64,000 bases of DNA from Bradyrhizobium sp. WD16 (GTDB lineage Bacteria; Pseudomonadota; Alphaproteobacteria; Rhizobiales; Xanthobacteraceae): contig NZ_CP028908.1 in NCBI RefSeq assembly GCF_024181725.1, forward strand, positions 682,001 to 746,000, given 5' to 3'. Below the pieces are notes generated by a model that ran no database searches, was not told the DNA's origin, and worked only from the letters and a program-made list of their open reading frames with translations. The translations under genes and the position numbers were made by a program. Numbering within the stretch: position 1 is the first letter of the stretch; every line of letters begins with the position of its first letter. This document shows positions 9,216 through 19,108 of this stretch, piece by piece.

Positions 9216-9276
9216 TCCACACCGAGGTTGGCCACCGGGTTTCTCACAACGGCGAATGCAAGGCGGACTTACGCAC

Positions 9277-10128
9277 ATGGCCTCAACCAACGATCCCCTC
9301 GTCTCCACCGCATGGCTGGCGGACCATCTCGATGATCCGAACGTCCGCGTCGTCGACGCCACGTTCAAGATGCCCGGCGTGCTGCCGCTGCCCCATGACG
9401 ATTTCCTCGCCGCCCATATTCCGGGCGCGGCGTTCTTCGACGTCGACACCGTCGCCGACACGAACAATCCGCTGCCGCACATGTTTCCCGACGACGCGCG
9501 CTTCGCCCGCGAGGTCGAGAAACTCGGCATTTCCGCTGACAGCCTGGTGGTGGTCTACGACGCCGGCGGCTGGGTCGCGGCGCCGCGCGCCTGGTGGATG
9601 TTCCTGAGCTTCGGCCACGACAAGGTGCGGGTGCTCGACGGCGGATTGCAGAAATGGCGCGCCGAGGGCCGGCCGGTGGAGTCGGGGCCGGCGTCGCCCC
9701 GGCCCGGTCATTTCGCCGCCAGGCTCGATCCGGCCTTCATCCGCACCAGGGCGCAGCTCGTCGACAATCTCGCCGCGCGCGGCGAGCAGGTGATCGACGC
9801 CCGGGCCCGGCCGCGCTTTGCCGGGTCGGTCGCCGAGCCGCGGCCGGGGCTGCGCAGCGGCCACATCCCGGGCAGCCTCAACCTGCCCTACAACGAGCTG
9901 TTCGACGCCGCGACCGGGACCATGAAGCCGCTCAACGAGCTGCGAAAGCTGTTCGAGACCGCGGGCCTCGATCTCGCTCGGCCGGTCGTCACCACCTGCG
10001 GCTCGGGGGTCTCGGCCGCGGTGCTGAGCCTGGCGCTGTACCGGCTCGGGGTGCGCCGCTCCGCGCTCTATGACGGCTCGTGGAGCGAATGGGGCGCCGC
10101 CGACGGGCCGCCGATTGCCCACGGTTGA
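9277..10128 (+). CDS. sseA: 3-mercaptopyruvate/thiosulfate sulfurtransferase
   Basis: The 283-residue protein has two tandem rhodanese domains. The N-terminal domain begins VSTAWLADHL with VVDATFKMPG; the C-terminal domain carries the active loop TTCGSGVSA, close to the CG(S/T)GVTA loop of mercaptopyruvate sulfurtransferases rather than the CRKGVTA loop of thiosulfate enzymes. It would transfer sulfur from 3-mercaptopyruvate to thiol acceptors or cyanide in the cytoplasm. The ATG at 9277 is preferred; the upstream frame overlaps the previous gene. Confidence 0.88.
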   Translation: MASTNDPLVSTAWLADHLDDPNVRVVDATFKMPGVLPLPHDDFLAAHIPGAAFFDVDTVADTNNPLPHMFPDDARFAREVEKLGISADSLVVVYDAGGWVAAPRAWWMFLSFGHDKVRVLDGGLQKWRAEGRPVESGPASPRPGHFAARLDPAFIRTRAQLVDNLAARGEQVIDARARPRFAGSVAEPRPGLRSGHIPGSLNLPYNELFDAATGTMKPLNELRKLFETAGLDLARPVVTTCGSGVSAAVLSLALYRLGVRRSALYDGSWSEWGAADGPPIAHG

Positions 10129-10143
10129 ACTATATAACAGAGA

Positions 10144-10989
10144 TCAACCACCGAATCCGGGAAACGGATTGATCTGCTGGCGCTGCTGTTGAAAGGGGCT
10201 GATCTGTTGCGCAGCGGGCCTCGCCCGGACCGCCGCGCGAACGTGATGCACCTTCGGCTTCTTGTGCCGCTTGGCAAGGTGGCGCGGGATCTCCGGACGC
10301 GGCCGCGCCGCCGCCTTGATGACCTCCTCGGGCAGATCGGCCGGCACCGCAGCGTTTTCGCTGGTATCCAGCGCCGCGGTCGGCCCGGGCTTTGCCGCCT
10401 CGGACGGCGCCGCGTTCTCTCCGGTCGCCGCTGACGGCTCGGCCGCGTCCTGGCTCGCATCCTTGATCGCCGGCTGAGGATCACCGGCAGGCGGGGTGGC
10501 CGCCGTCGTCGCCGGCGCGGCTTCGCCGGCCGGCACGGGGGCGGGCACCGCCGGCGCCAGCGCCACCACCGCCGGCGCTTGCCCCGGCTCCGGCTTGGCC
10601 TCGGATGTCATTTCCGTCCTGGTATCGGTCTGGCTGCCGGGCTTCGCCTCAGGGCCCGGCTCGGTCGCCGTCACCTCGGCCAGGCCGGGCGCAGGCGCTT
10701 CCTGTGCCGGCGCGGCGGCAGCCGTGTCCGGCTCGGTCGGCCGCGGCTCCGCAGAGGGGGCGGCTCGCTGCCCCGGCTCGGCCTGGGTTTCGATCTGCAG
10801 CAGGGCGAGGGTGGCCTGGCGCTGCTCCCGTTCCCGCGCCACCACCGCTTCCGACGCCGGCGGCGGCGCCGCGAGCCCGGCGAAATTGTCATGGGCGGCA
10901 CGCAGCAGCGCCGCCGCGCCGAGACCGAAGACCAAAAGCGAAACCGACAGCAGAACAATGGCGAACAGGACGCGGAAGCCCGGCAGCAT
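10144..10989 (-). CDS. Ala/Pro-rich membrane-anchored hypothetical protein
   Basis: The 281-residue protein has one N-terminal membrane helix (about residues 6-30, VLFAIVLLSVSLLVFGLGAA), a long low-complexity stretch rich in Ala, Pro and Glu, and a basic tail (RHLAKRHKKPKVHH) followed by a Gln/Pro-rich end. It is probably an inner-membrane anchored periplasmic or envelope-spanning protein of unknown function. It converges on sseA with only 15 bases between the stop codons. Confidence 0.6.
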   Translation of the reverse strand: MLPGFRVLFAIVLLSVSLLVFGLGAAALLRAAHDNFAGLAAPPPASEAVVAREREQRQATLALLQIETQAEPGQRAAPSAEPRPTEPDTAAAAPAQEAPAPGLAEVTATEPGPEAKPGSQTDTRTEMTSEAKPEPGQAPAVVALAPAVPAPVPAGEAAPATTAATPPAGDPQPAIKDASQDAAEPSAATGENAAPSEAAKPGPTAALDTSENAAVPADLPEEVIKAAARPRPEIPRHLAKRHKKPKVHHVRAAVRARPAAQQISPFQQQRQQINPFPGFGG

Positions 10990-11276
10990 GGGACCCTCGG
11001 CACCTCGTGGCTGGAGGCGCGGTCGACTCGAAGTGGGACGAGATGCAGCCGGATGAACGCCGCGGCCGCGAATCAGGCGTTTCGAGGATAGCCCAAGGCG
11101 TTTGCGTCAAATCATGAAAAATGGAGGCGGTGGCGTCGGTTGCGCCGAAATTAGCCGCCGAGGCCCAAAATCTCGCCCCATTCGACGTGCTTGTGACCGC
11201 GATGTCTTGAATGCGCCGCTATGGTGCGTAAAGCACGTTAACCTTCCGGTGGCGGATTCCGGGTTATAGAAGAGTG

Positions 11277-12404
11277 ATGATGAGCAAGCGAATTCTGGCG
11301 ATCTTGGCGGTGGCTGCGGCCGGCGTCGCGGGAACTCCCTCGGCGATGGCGCAGACCTATGCCCAGCCGACCTCGCCCTCCTATCCGGCCCCTCCCGGCT
11401 CCTATCCGCCGCCGGCGGCGCCGGACCAGATGCCCGATTTCGACAATCTCGACGATGACGCCGCCGCCGCCCCACCGGCGTCCGCCGCGCTGTCGACGCC
11501 TGGCCCGGTGATGTCGCCGGACGATCCGCGCTATGGCCGGCCGGCCGGGCCGCCGCCGGTGATTTATTCCGATCGCCCTGCCGACGGCGCCGTCGCCAGC
11601 CGCCAGCAGGGCGGTGCCGGCTTCATCGATCCGTCCGACCCCAGCCGTCAGCTGCGGCCGCCGGGCGCGATCGACGGCAGCGCCGCTGGTCCGGTCACCG
11701 GTGCCGTGCCGCAGATGGCGCCCCAGGGCTCCGACGGACGGCCGATGACCGTGATGGCTTTGCCCGCCGACGAGCAACCCGAGGTCGGTCCGCGCAAGGA
11801 ATTGCCCGAGCGTCTGCGTCGCAAGGAGGTCTCCTTCGTGACCAAGGAGCCGCCGGGCACCATCGTCGTCGATACCCCGAATACCCAGCTCTATTACGTC
11901 CTCGGCAACAACCGGGCGATCCGCTACGGCGTCCGCGTCGGTCGCGACGGCTTCACCTGGACCGGCGTGCAGAAGATCACCCGCAAGGCCGAGTGGCCGG
12001 ACTGGCATCCGCCGCCGGAGATGATCGAGCGCCAGCCCTACCTGCCGCGCTTCATGGCCGGCGGCGACGGCAATCCGCTCGGCGCCCGCGCGATGTATCT
12101 CGGCTCGACCGTGTACCGCATTCACGGCACCAACCAGCCGTCGACCATCGGCCAATTCGTCTCCTCGGGCTGCATCGGCATGCTCAACGAGGACGTCACG
12201 GACCTGTTCGACCGCGTCAAGGTCGGCACCCGTGTGGTCGTGCTCCCGGGTGGCGCGCCGCCGGCGACGACCACGGCGTCGGCCCAGCCGCTGCCGGATC
12301 CCGGCCGCCCCGCGCCGATGACGTCCGGTACGGGTGCTTCCGCCATGGCCGGCACCAGCCCCACGGTGGTGCCGGCGCTGCCGGCTCCGGTGACGATCCG
12401 CTGA
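11277..12404 (+). CDS. L,D-transpeptidase (YkuD domain)
   Basis: A Sec signal peptide (to about residue 25, ending SAMAQ) is followed by a Pro-rich linker, then a catalytic domain beginning IVVDTPNTQLYYVLGNN and ending with HGTNQPSTIG and SSGCIGMLNEDV. His and Cys are the catalytic residues that make 3-3 peptidoglycan cross-links or attach proteins in the periplasm. The usual Arg after Cys-Ile (SxGCIRM) is Gly here. Starts at 11274 (GTG), 11277 and 11280 (ATG) are all possible; AGAAGAG upstream fits either ATG. A Pro/Ala-rich tail follows the domain. Confidence 0.87.
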   Translation: MMSKRILAILAVAAAGVAGTPSAMAQTYAQPTSPSYPAPPGSYPPPAAPDQMPDFDNLDDDAAAAPPASAALSTPGPVMSPDDPRYGRPAGPPPVIYSDRPADGAVASRQQGGAGFIDPSDPSRQLRPPGAIDGSAAGPVTGAVPQMAPQGSDGRPMTVMALPADEQPEVGPRKELPERLRRKEVSFVTKEPPGTIVVDTPNTQLYYVLGNNRAIRYGVRVGRDGFTWTGVQKITRKAEWPDWHPPPEMIERQPYLPRFMAGGDGNPLGARAMYLGSTVYRIHGTNQPSTIGQFVSSGCIGMLNEDVTDLFDRVKVGTRVVVLPGGAPPATTTASAQPLPDPGRPAPMTSGTGASAMAGTSPTVVPALPAPVTIR

Positions 12405-12456
12405 TCCGGCATCGCTGAAGGCGATCCTGTCTGAATGATCTGAACTTAAAGTCTTG

Positions 12457-12496
12457 AGGGCGCGGTGACCAAACGGCCACCGCGCCCTTTCCTTTT
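12457..12496 (+). terminator. Rho-independent terminator after L,D-transpeptidase
   Basis: An 11-bp GC-rich stem (AGGGCGCGGTG with CACCGCGCCCT) with a short loop is followed by TTCCTTTT. It lies 52 bases after the stop of the L,D-transpeptidase gene and could also serve the convergent dehydrogenase gene. Confidence 0.8.
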
Positions 12497-12513
12497 GGAC
12501 TGCTCGTCGGCAC

Positions 12514-13467
12514 TCAGCCGAGTCGCCGCACCGGCTCACCGGCCTGCCAGGCGGCGATGTCCTCGACCATGTCTTGATAAAAGCGACGATAATTCTCGGC
12601 GGTGACATAGCCGAGATGCGGCGTCAGCACGACGTTATCGAGCCGCCGCAGCGGGTGATCGACCGGCAGAGGCTCCTGCGAAAAGGTGTCGAGCCCGGCG
12701 CCGGCGATGCGGCGCTGCTGTAGCAGCTCGAGCAGCGCGACCTCGTCGACGATCGGCCCGCGCGCGGTGTTGATCAGGTAGGCCGTCGGCTTCATCCGGG
12801 CGAGATCGGCGCGGCCGACGAGGCCCCGTGACCGCTCCGACAGCACCAGGTGGATGGTGATGATGTCGGAGGTGGCAAACAGCGTCTCCTTGCTCGCACG
12901 GGCGACGCCCGCGGCAGCGCAGGCCTCGGCGGTGAGATTGGTGCTCCAGGCCTGGACCTTCATGCCCAAGGCTTTGGCGATGTCGGCTACGCGGATGCCG
13001 AGCTTGCCGAGGCCGACGATGCCGAGCACCTTGCCCTCGACGTCCTGCCCCAGCGTCACCTGCCACGGCGCCCCGGACTTCATCCGGGCACTCTCGAAGC
13101 CGATGCGGCGCGTGAGCTCGAGCATCAGACCGATGGCAAGTCCTGCGGTCGGATTGCCGACATTGCCGGTGCCGCAGACCACGATTCCGCGGGCCTTCGC
13201 CGCGTCGAGATCGATGGCGGCATTGCGCAGGCCCGAGGTCAGCAGCAGCTTGAGGCGCGGCAGCGCCGCGATCACCTTGGCGCCGAACGAGGTCCGCTCG
13301 CGCATGGCGCAGACGATGTCGAAATCCTGCAGCGCGGCCACGGCCGCTGCGGAATCGGCGAAGGGCTGGTCGAACACGGTGATCTCAACGTCCGTCAGGC
13401 TCCGCCAGTCGGCAAGGTCGAGGGCAACATTCTGATAGTCGTCGAGGATCGCGCAGCGCAGAGCCAT
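12514..13467 (-). CDS. D-2-hydroxyacid dehydrogenase family protein
   Basis: The 317-residue protein has the NAD-binding motif GIVGLGKLGIRVADIAK (about residues 148-164), the RGPIVDE active-site segment and a late PHLGYVT with the catalytic His. These mark the D-isomer-specific 2-hydroxyacid dehydrogenase family (glycerate, lactate, phosphoglycerate). It would reduce a 2-oxoacid with NAD(P)H in the cytoplasm; the substrate is not evident. MALRCAILDDYQ is the natural start. Confidence 0.87.
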   Translation of the reverse strand: MALRCAILDDYQNVALDLADWRSLTDVEITVFDQPFADSAAAVAALQDFDIVCAMRERTSFGAKVIAALPRLKLLLTSGLRNAAIDLDAAKARGIVVCGTGNVGNPTAGLAIGLMLELTRRIGFESARMKSGAPWQVTLGQDVEGKVLGIVGLGKLGIRVADIAKALGMKVQAWSTNLTAEACAAAGVARASKETLFATSDIITIHLVLSERSRGLVGRADLARMKPTAYLINTARGPIVDEVALLELLQQRRIAGAGLDTFSQEPLPVDHPLRRLDNVVLTPHLGYVTAENYRRFYQDMVEDIAAWQAGEPVRRLG

Positions 13468-13554
13468 GAGGAACCGTTCCCGGGTGACTGCGAGGCGATG
13501 CGCCCCGCCCTCGTCATGCTGGCGCGGCCGCTGATGCGACGCAAGCCGGACGGC

Positions 13555-13785
13555 TTACGGCCGGATGCAACCCTGATCCGCCTTCGCCACCTCGCGCGCC
13601 GCTTCCTGGCTGTGCCTGGCCTGCCAGGCCGGGCCCGGACCACGCATGTAGTGCTGCTCCGGCCGATAGGGGTCGAAGGCGGAGATGACGAACTGGTGCA
13701 GAAAACCGGTCACCTCATGCCAGAAACCGGCAGGCGGCGTTGCGGCGGGAACAAGATCGAGACGGACAGTGGGATCGTGAGCCAT
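13555..13785 (-). CDS. Small hypothetical protein
   Basis: A 76-residue frame starting MAHDPTVRLDLVPAATPP contains a hydrophobic centre (GFLHQFVISAF) and PYRPEQHYMRGPGPAWQARH, which reads like genuine protein rather than antisense noise. It lies 87 bases upstream of, and on the same strand as, the dehydrogenase gene. No strong ribosome binding site is visible. The much longer frame that includes it is antisense to ettA and is not accepted. Confidence 0.4.
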   Translation of the reverse strand: MAHDPTVRLDLVPAATPPAGFWHEVTGFLHQFVISAFDPYRPEQHYMRGPGPAWQARHSQEAAREVAKADQGCIRP

Positions 13786-14109
13786 CGGGGCGCATCGCGT
13801 TGCAGATTGCTGCCGGGTCGCGGTCGGCTCGCTGGCACAGCCACAGCCAGAGTGTCCCGCGGCCTCCCGCGCCTGGCTTCCGAGGTCCGCAAGCGACGCC
13901 TGGGGCGTGTTTCGCGCACCTCGGAAGCGGGGCACTTGGAGAGCTTCAGGCTCGGCGGAATTGATTAAAATGCGGTTCTCCGGCGCCGCCGCGGCCGGAC
14001 GATGATGATTATGGTTTCCAATTCGTGAACCGCGCCGGTTGCCCTTTGCCGACCGCGCCGCTACATCAGCACCAGATTTTTCCCAGCTTTTCGCCTCCCA
14101 AGGAACACG
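13786..14109. other. Intergenic region upstream of ettA
   Basis: No convincing gene is present. The stretch separates the minus-strand hypothetical gene from ettA and presumably holds divergent promoters, but no clear -35/-10 pair could be picked out. AAGGAACACG directly upstream of 14110 is the ettA ribosome binding site. Confidence 0.5.
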
Positions 14110-15762
<1,653 letters not shown>

Positions 15763-15927
15763 CCGCGCGGATCGGAAGATCGAGGCGCCTTTTTCTTTTG
15801 CGTCATCGTCTTCTGCATCATGCCGATCGATGCTGCGGCCGGCGCGGCGCCGCGTCAGGGTGACGCGGAGACACTTGGGACTTGATTTCCGGCCCCCATT
15901 TCGAGTGAGACTCCAGGCACGTTGATC

Positions 15928-16095
15928 CTGGTGCGATGGATCTGACGCTCGTATCAGCATCGCAGCGAATTCGTCGTACGCGCGTCAGATCCAAAACCGC
16001 ACTAGAATCATAACTATGCTAGTGTCCCTCTGGTTTCCAACGTTCGTATGAGCGCCTGCTGCAATGGGATACGAACGTTGGAACCGGGACACTAG
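15928..16095 (+). repeat. Composite palindromic element, copy 1 (palindromes A and B)
   Basis: Palindrome A (15928-16005) begins CTGGTGCG, has arms GGATCTGACGC and GCGTCAGATCC, and ends CCGCACTAG. A 13-base spacer (AATCATAACTATG) follows. Palindrome B (16019-16095) begins CTAGTGTCCC, has arms TTCCAACGTTCGTAT and ATACGAACGTTGGAA around a GCGCCTGCTGCAA loop, and ends GGGACACTAG. The same A-spacer-B order recurs near 45.8 kb and, inverted, near 51.1 kb. No coding potential is seen. Confidence 0.85.
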
Positions 16096-16100
16096 GAGTC

Positions 16101-16691
16101 ATGATGTCACTGTCACCCGAAACCCCGTTGCCGCCGCGCGGCGCCCGGTTGCGCCCGCTGCCGATGCTGATCTTCGGCTCGCGCTGGCTGCAGCTCCCGC
16201 TCTATGTCGGCCTGATCGTCGCCCAGGGCATCTACGTCGTGCTCTTTCTCAAGGAGCTGTGGCATCTGTTTTCCCACACGCCCGATTTCAACGAGCAGCA
16301 GATCATGCTGGCGGTGCTGGGGCTTATCGACGTGGTGATGATCTCCAATCTGCTGGTGATGGTGATCGTCGGCGGCTACGAGACCTTCGTCTCCCGCCTC
16401 AATCTCGAGGGACATCCGGACGAGCCGGAATGGCTCAGCCACGTCAATGCCAGCGTGCTCAAGATCAAGCTGGCCATGGCGATCATCGGCATTTCCTCGA
16501 TCCACCTGTTGCGCACCTTCATCGAAGCCGGCAATCTCGGCGGCGTCGGCCGGACCACCAACTACACCGAATCCGGCGTGATGTGGCAGACCATCATCCA
16601 CGTCGTCTTCATCATTTCCGCCATCGGCATCGCCCTGGTCGACAAGATCTCCAGCGCGACCACCGCTGCGGCGGCCGCCGAGCACGACTGA
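16101..16691 (+). CDS. UPF0114/YqhA-family membrane protein
   Basis: The 196-residue protein has four hydrophobic segments (near residues 33-53, 65-90, 118-140 and 160-182) and the family pattern [20 protein letters not shown]. The family is widespread in the inner membrane and has no established biochemical role. Starts at 16101 and 16104 are both ATG. The ribosome binding site AGGAG (16094-16098) uses the last two bases of palindrome B, and its spacing favours 16104. Confidence 0.88.
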   Translation: MMSLSPETPLPPRGARLRPLPMLIFGSRWLQLPLYVGLIVAQGIYVVLFLKELWHLFSHTPDFNEQQIMLAVLGLIDVVMISNLLVMVIVGGYETFVSRLNLEGHPDEPEWLSHVNASVLKIKLAMAIIGISSIHLLRTFIEAGNLGGVGRTTNYTESGVMWQTIIHVVFIISAIGIALVDKISSATTAAAAAEHD

Positions 16692-16715
16692 GACTTGAGC
16701 GGTAAGAGTTGGGCG

Positions 16716-17984
16716 ATGAGGCACGAGCAACAGCGCGCACGTACGGGCGGAAGGCGGATAAGAGCCGCCGTCCGTGCGCTCGCCGTCGCGCTGCTCCTCG
16801 TCACGGCTATCCGTGCCCCCGCGGCGGCGGCCGATTCCGGTTTCACCCGCTTCATCGCTTCGCTCTGGCCGGAGGCGCAGCAGGCGGAGGTGTCGCGCGC
16901 CACCTTCGATCGCGCCACAGCATCGCTCGAGCCCGACTACAAGCTGCCCGACCTCGCCCTTCCCGGCCGCCCGCCTTCGGCGGCGCAGGCGCAGGCCGAA
17001 TTCGTCCAGGTCCCCGCCGATTACGTCAAGGAAGCGACCATCGCCCGCCTCGCCGCCGAGGGACGGCGGCTTGCCGACCAGCACCGGGCGACACTCGCAG
17101 CCATCGAACAGCGCTTTGGCGTGCCGCCGGAAATCATCCTGGCGATCTGGGGCCGCGAGACCGACTACGGTCGCTATACGCTGCCCAACAACGCCATCCG
17201 GGTGCTGGCGACCCAGGCCTATGTCGGCCGCCGCAAGGATCAATTCCGCACTGAATTCATCCTGGCCCTGAAGATCCTCGACGAGGGCCATGTCGCCCTC
17301 AAGGACATGCGGGCATCGTGGGCAGGCGCCATGGGCCTCACCCAGTTTCTGCCATCGGAATTCTACCAGCACGCGGTGGATTTCGACGGCGACGGCAAGC
17401 GCAATATCTGGACTTCAATTCCCGATGCCCTCGCCTCGGCCGCCCAGCAGCTCAAGCACAAGGGGTGGCAGAACGGTTTGCGTTGGGCGTATGAAGTACG
17501 TGGGCCGCGCAATGTCGACTGCACCGAGGGTGTCCCCGAAATCACGCGGCCGATCGGGGAGTGGCTGCAGCGCGGCTTCTCATTGGCGCGCGGCCGGGTG
17601 CTGTCGGCTGCGGAGAAAGCCGAGCGCGCCTCGCTGCTCCAGCCGGAAGGCATTTACGGGCCGGCCTTCCTCGTCACGCGCAATTATTTCGTGATCAAAG
17701 AGTATAACTTTTCTGATCTCTACGTGCTGTTCGTCGGCCATCTCGCCGACCGCATGACCGATCCGCATCCGTTCGAGGCATCGTGGTCAGCTTCCACGCA
17801 GCTGCGCACCGCCGATGTCGAGGAGATGCAGCGCCAGCTCACCCGCATGGGACTTTACGCCGACAAGATCGACGGCAAGGCCGGCATGAAGACCCGCGCC
17901 GCGCTGGGCGCCTATCAGAAGGCGGCCGGGCTCAAGCTCGATTGCTGGCCGAGCGGCGATGTGCTGCGCGCCATGCGCCGCTGA
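16716..17984 (+). CDS. Lytic murein transglycosylase, MltB type, with peptidoglycan-binding domain
   Basis: A signal peptide (hydrophobic core VRALAVALLLVTAIRAP, Ala-rich cleavage region) precedes an SLT/MltB-type catalytic domain. IWGRETDYG carries the catalytic Glu, and MGLTQFLPSEFYQHAVDFDGDGKRN appears in two adjoining parts typical of the family. The C-terminal 60 residues (VEEMQRQLTRMGLYADKIDG) form a peptidoglycan-binding domain. The enzyme cleaves murein glycan strands with 1,6-anhydro product formation in the periplasm. The ATG at 16716 is preferred to the TTG at 16695. Confidence 0.88.
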   Translation: MRHEQQRARTGGRRIRAAVRALAVALLLVTAIRAPAAAADSGFTRFIASLWPEAQQAEVSRATFDRATASLEPDYKLPDLALPGRPPSAAQAQAEFVQVPADYVKEATIARLAAEGRRLADQHRATLAAIEQRFGVPPEIILAIWGRETDYGRYTLPNNAIRVLATQAYVGRRKDQFRTEFILALKILDEGHVALKDMRASWAGAMGLTQFLPSEFYQHAVDFDGDGKRNIWTSIPDALASAAQQLKHKGWQNGLRWAYEVRGPRNVDCTEGVPEITRPIGEWLQRGFSLARGRVLSAAEKAERASLLQPEGIYGPAFLVTRNYFVIKEYNFSDLYVLFVGHLADRMTDPHPFEASWSASTQLRTADVEEMQRQLTRMGLYADKIDGKAGMKTRAALGAYQKAAGLKLDCWPSGDVLRAMRR

Positions 17985-18060
17985 AAGTCCGCCGGGAACC
18001 CGCGCCAAACCGTTCTTCGCCGTTGCTTTATTGTCGACTGCGCCGGGAAATCGACTAACA

Positions 18061-19092
18061 ATGGATGGCTTGCGCGCGGGGACACCCATTCTACAATTCT
18101 CACACCTGGCCAGCAACTGGGCGGAGGCGCTGCGGCGCGGATGGCAAGGCATTGCCCCGCCGCCACCCGCCTTGATAACGGCATTCGCGGCGATCTGCCT
18201 TGCTGGCAGCACCTTGGCGCGTTGGCTGATCGCATTGATCCGGCCGGATACGCCCTTCATGCTCTATATTCCGGCGGCGATGGTGTTGGCCGTGGTCGGA
18301 GGCCTGCGCGCCGGCGTGATCACTGCGCTCCTGGGCGGAGTGCTCGGCATCACGCTGAGCTTCAGTGGCAGCCCGCCCATTCCCAGCCGGCTGACGCTGC
18401 TTGCGATCTACCTGCTGGTCGCCGCGTTGATCATCTGGGGCGTCGGCCACTACCGCGCGCTCGTGGCCCATTATCGCGCAGTCTGCACCCAGCTCACCGA
18501 AGAGGAGCGTTATCGCCGGCTCGTCATCGAGGAGCTGCAGCATCGGCTGCGCAACAAACTCTCGACCATCCACGCCGTCATCAGGCAGGTGCTGCGTGAC
18601 CAGCCGGAGGCCTGGACCAAGATCGACAGCCGCATCCGCACCCTGTCGGCGACCGACGATCTGATCGCCCAGGCGGACGAGCGCGGCTGCGAGCTCAAGG
18701 ACCTTCTCGTCTCCGAACTCGATCCTTATGGCGAGGGTCGCTTCACCTTGGCGGGGCCCGAGGTCTACCTGCCGGCCAAGCTCGCGGTCTGCCTCGCACT
18801 GGTCTTCCATGAATTGACGACCAACGCCGCCAAATACGGCGCGCTGTCGTCCGCCGCTGGAATGCTCGAGATCGGCTGGTCGACCGCGAATGACATTCTC
18901 AGCCTGAACTGGCAGGAACGCGGCGGCCCCGCCGTCGCGCCGCCAGGCAGGGCCGGCTTCGGCACCAAGCTCATCAATTCCGCCCTGGCCGGCTTCGACG
19001 GACACACCGAGATGGATTTTCGTACCGAGGGGCTGCGCTACGCCCTGCGGTGCCGGATCCCCGCGCCGGAGCCGGACCGGCCGCTGGCTTGA
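18061..19092 (+). CDS. Membrane-bound HWE-family sensor histidine kinase
   Basis: The 343-residue protein has membrane segments in its N-terminal third (around residues 38-60 and 63-145, including LYIPAAMVLAVVGGLRAGVITALLGG, shown here only to locate the DUF4118-like block). The kinase core has the H box LQHRLRNKLSTIHAVI, the N box HELTTNAAKYGALS, and the WxE element NWQERGGP that defines HWE kinases. No extracellular sensor domain is obvious and no response regulator lies nearby, so it is an orphan. HWE kinases are concentrated in Hyphomicrobiales. The ATG at 18061 removes a non-native upstream extension. Confidence 0.85.
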   Translation: MDGLRAGTPILQFSHLASNWAEALRRGWQGIAPPPPALITAFAAICLAGSTLARWLIALIRPDTPFMLYIPAAMVLAVVGGLRAGVITALLGGVLGITLSFSGSPPIPSRLTLLAIYLLVAALIIWGVGHYRALVAHYRAVCTQLTEEERYRRLVIEELQHRLRNKLSTIHAVIRQVLRDQPEAWTKIDSRIRTLSATDDLIAQADERGCELKDLLVSELDPYGEGRFTLAGPEVYLPAKLAVCLALVFHELTTNAAKYGALSSAAGMLEIGWSTANDILSLNWQERGGPAVAPPGRAGFGTKLINSALAGFDGHTEMDFRTEGLRYALRCRIPAPEPDRPLA

Positions 19093-19108
19093 GCCATCGG
19101 AGATCGGC

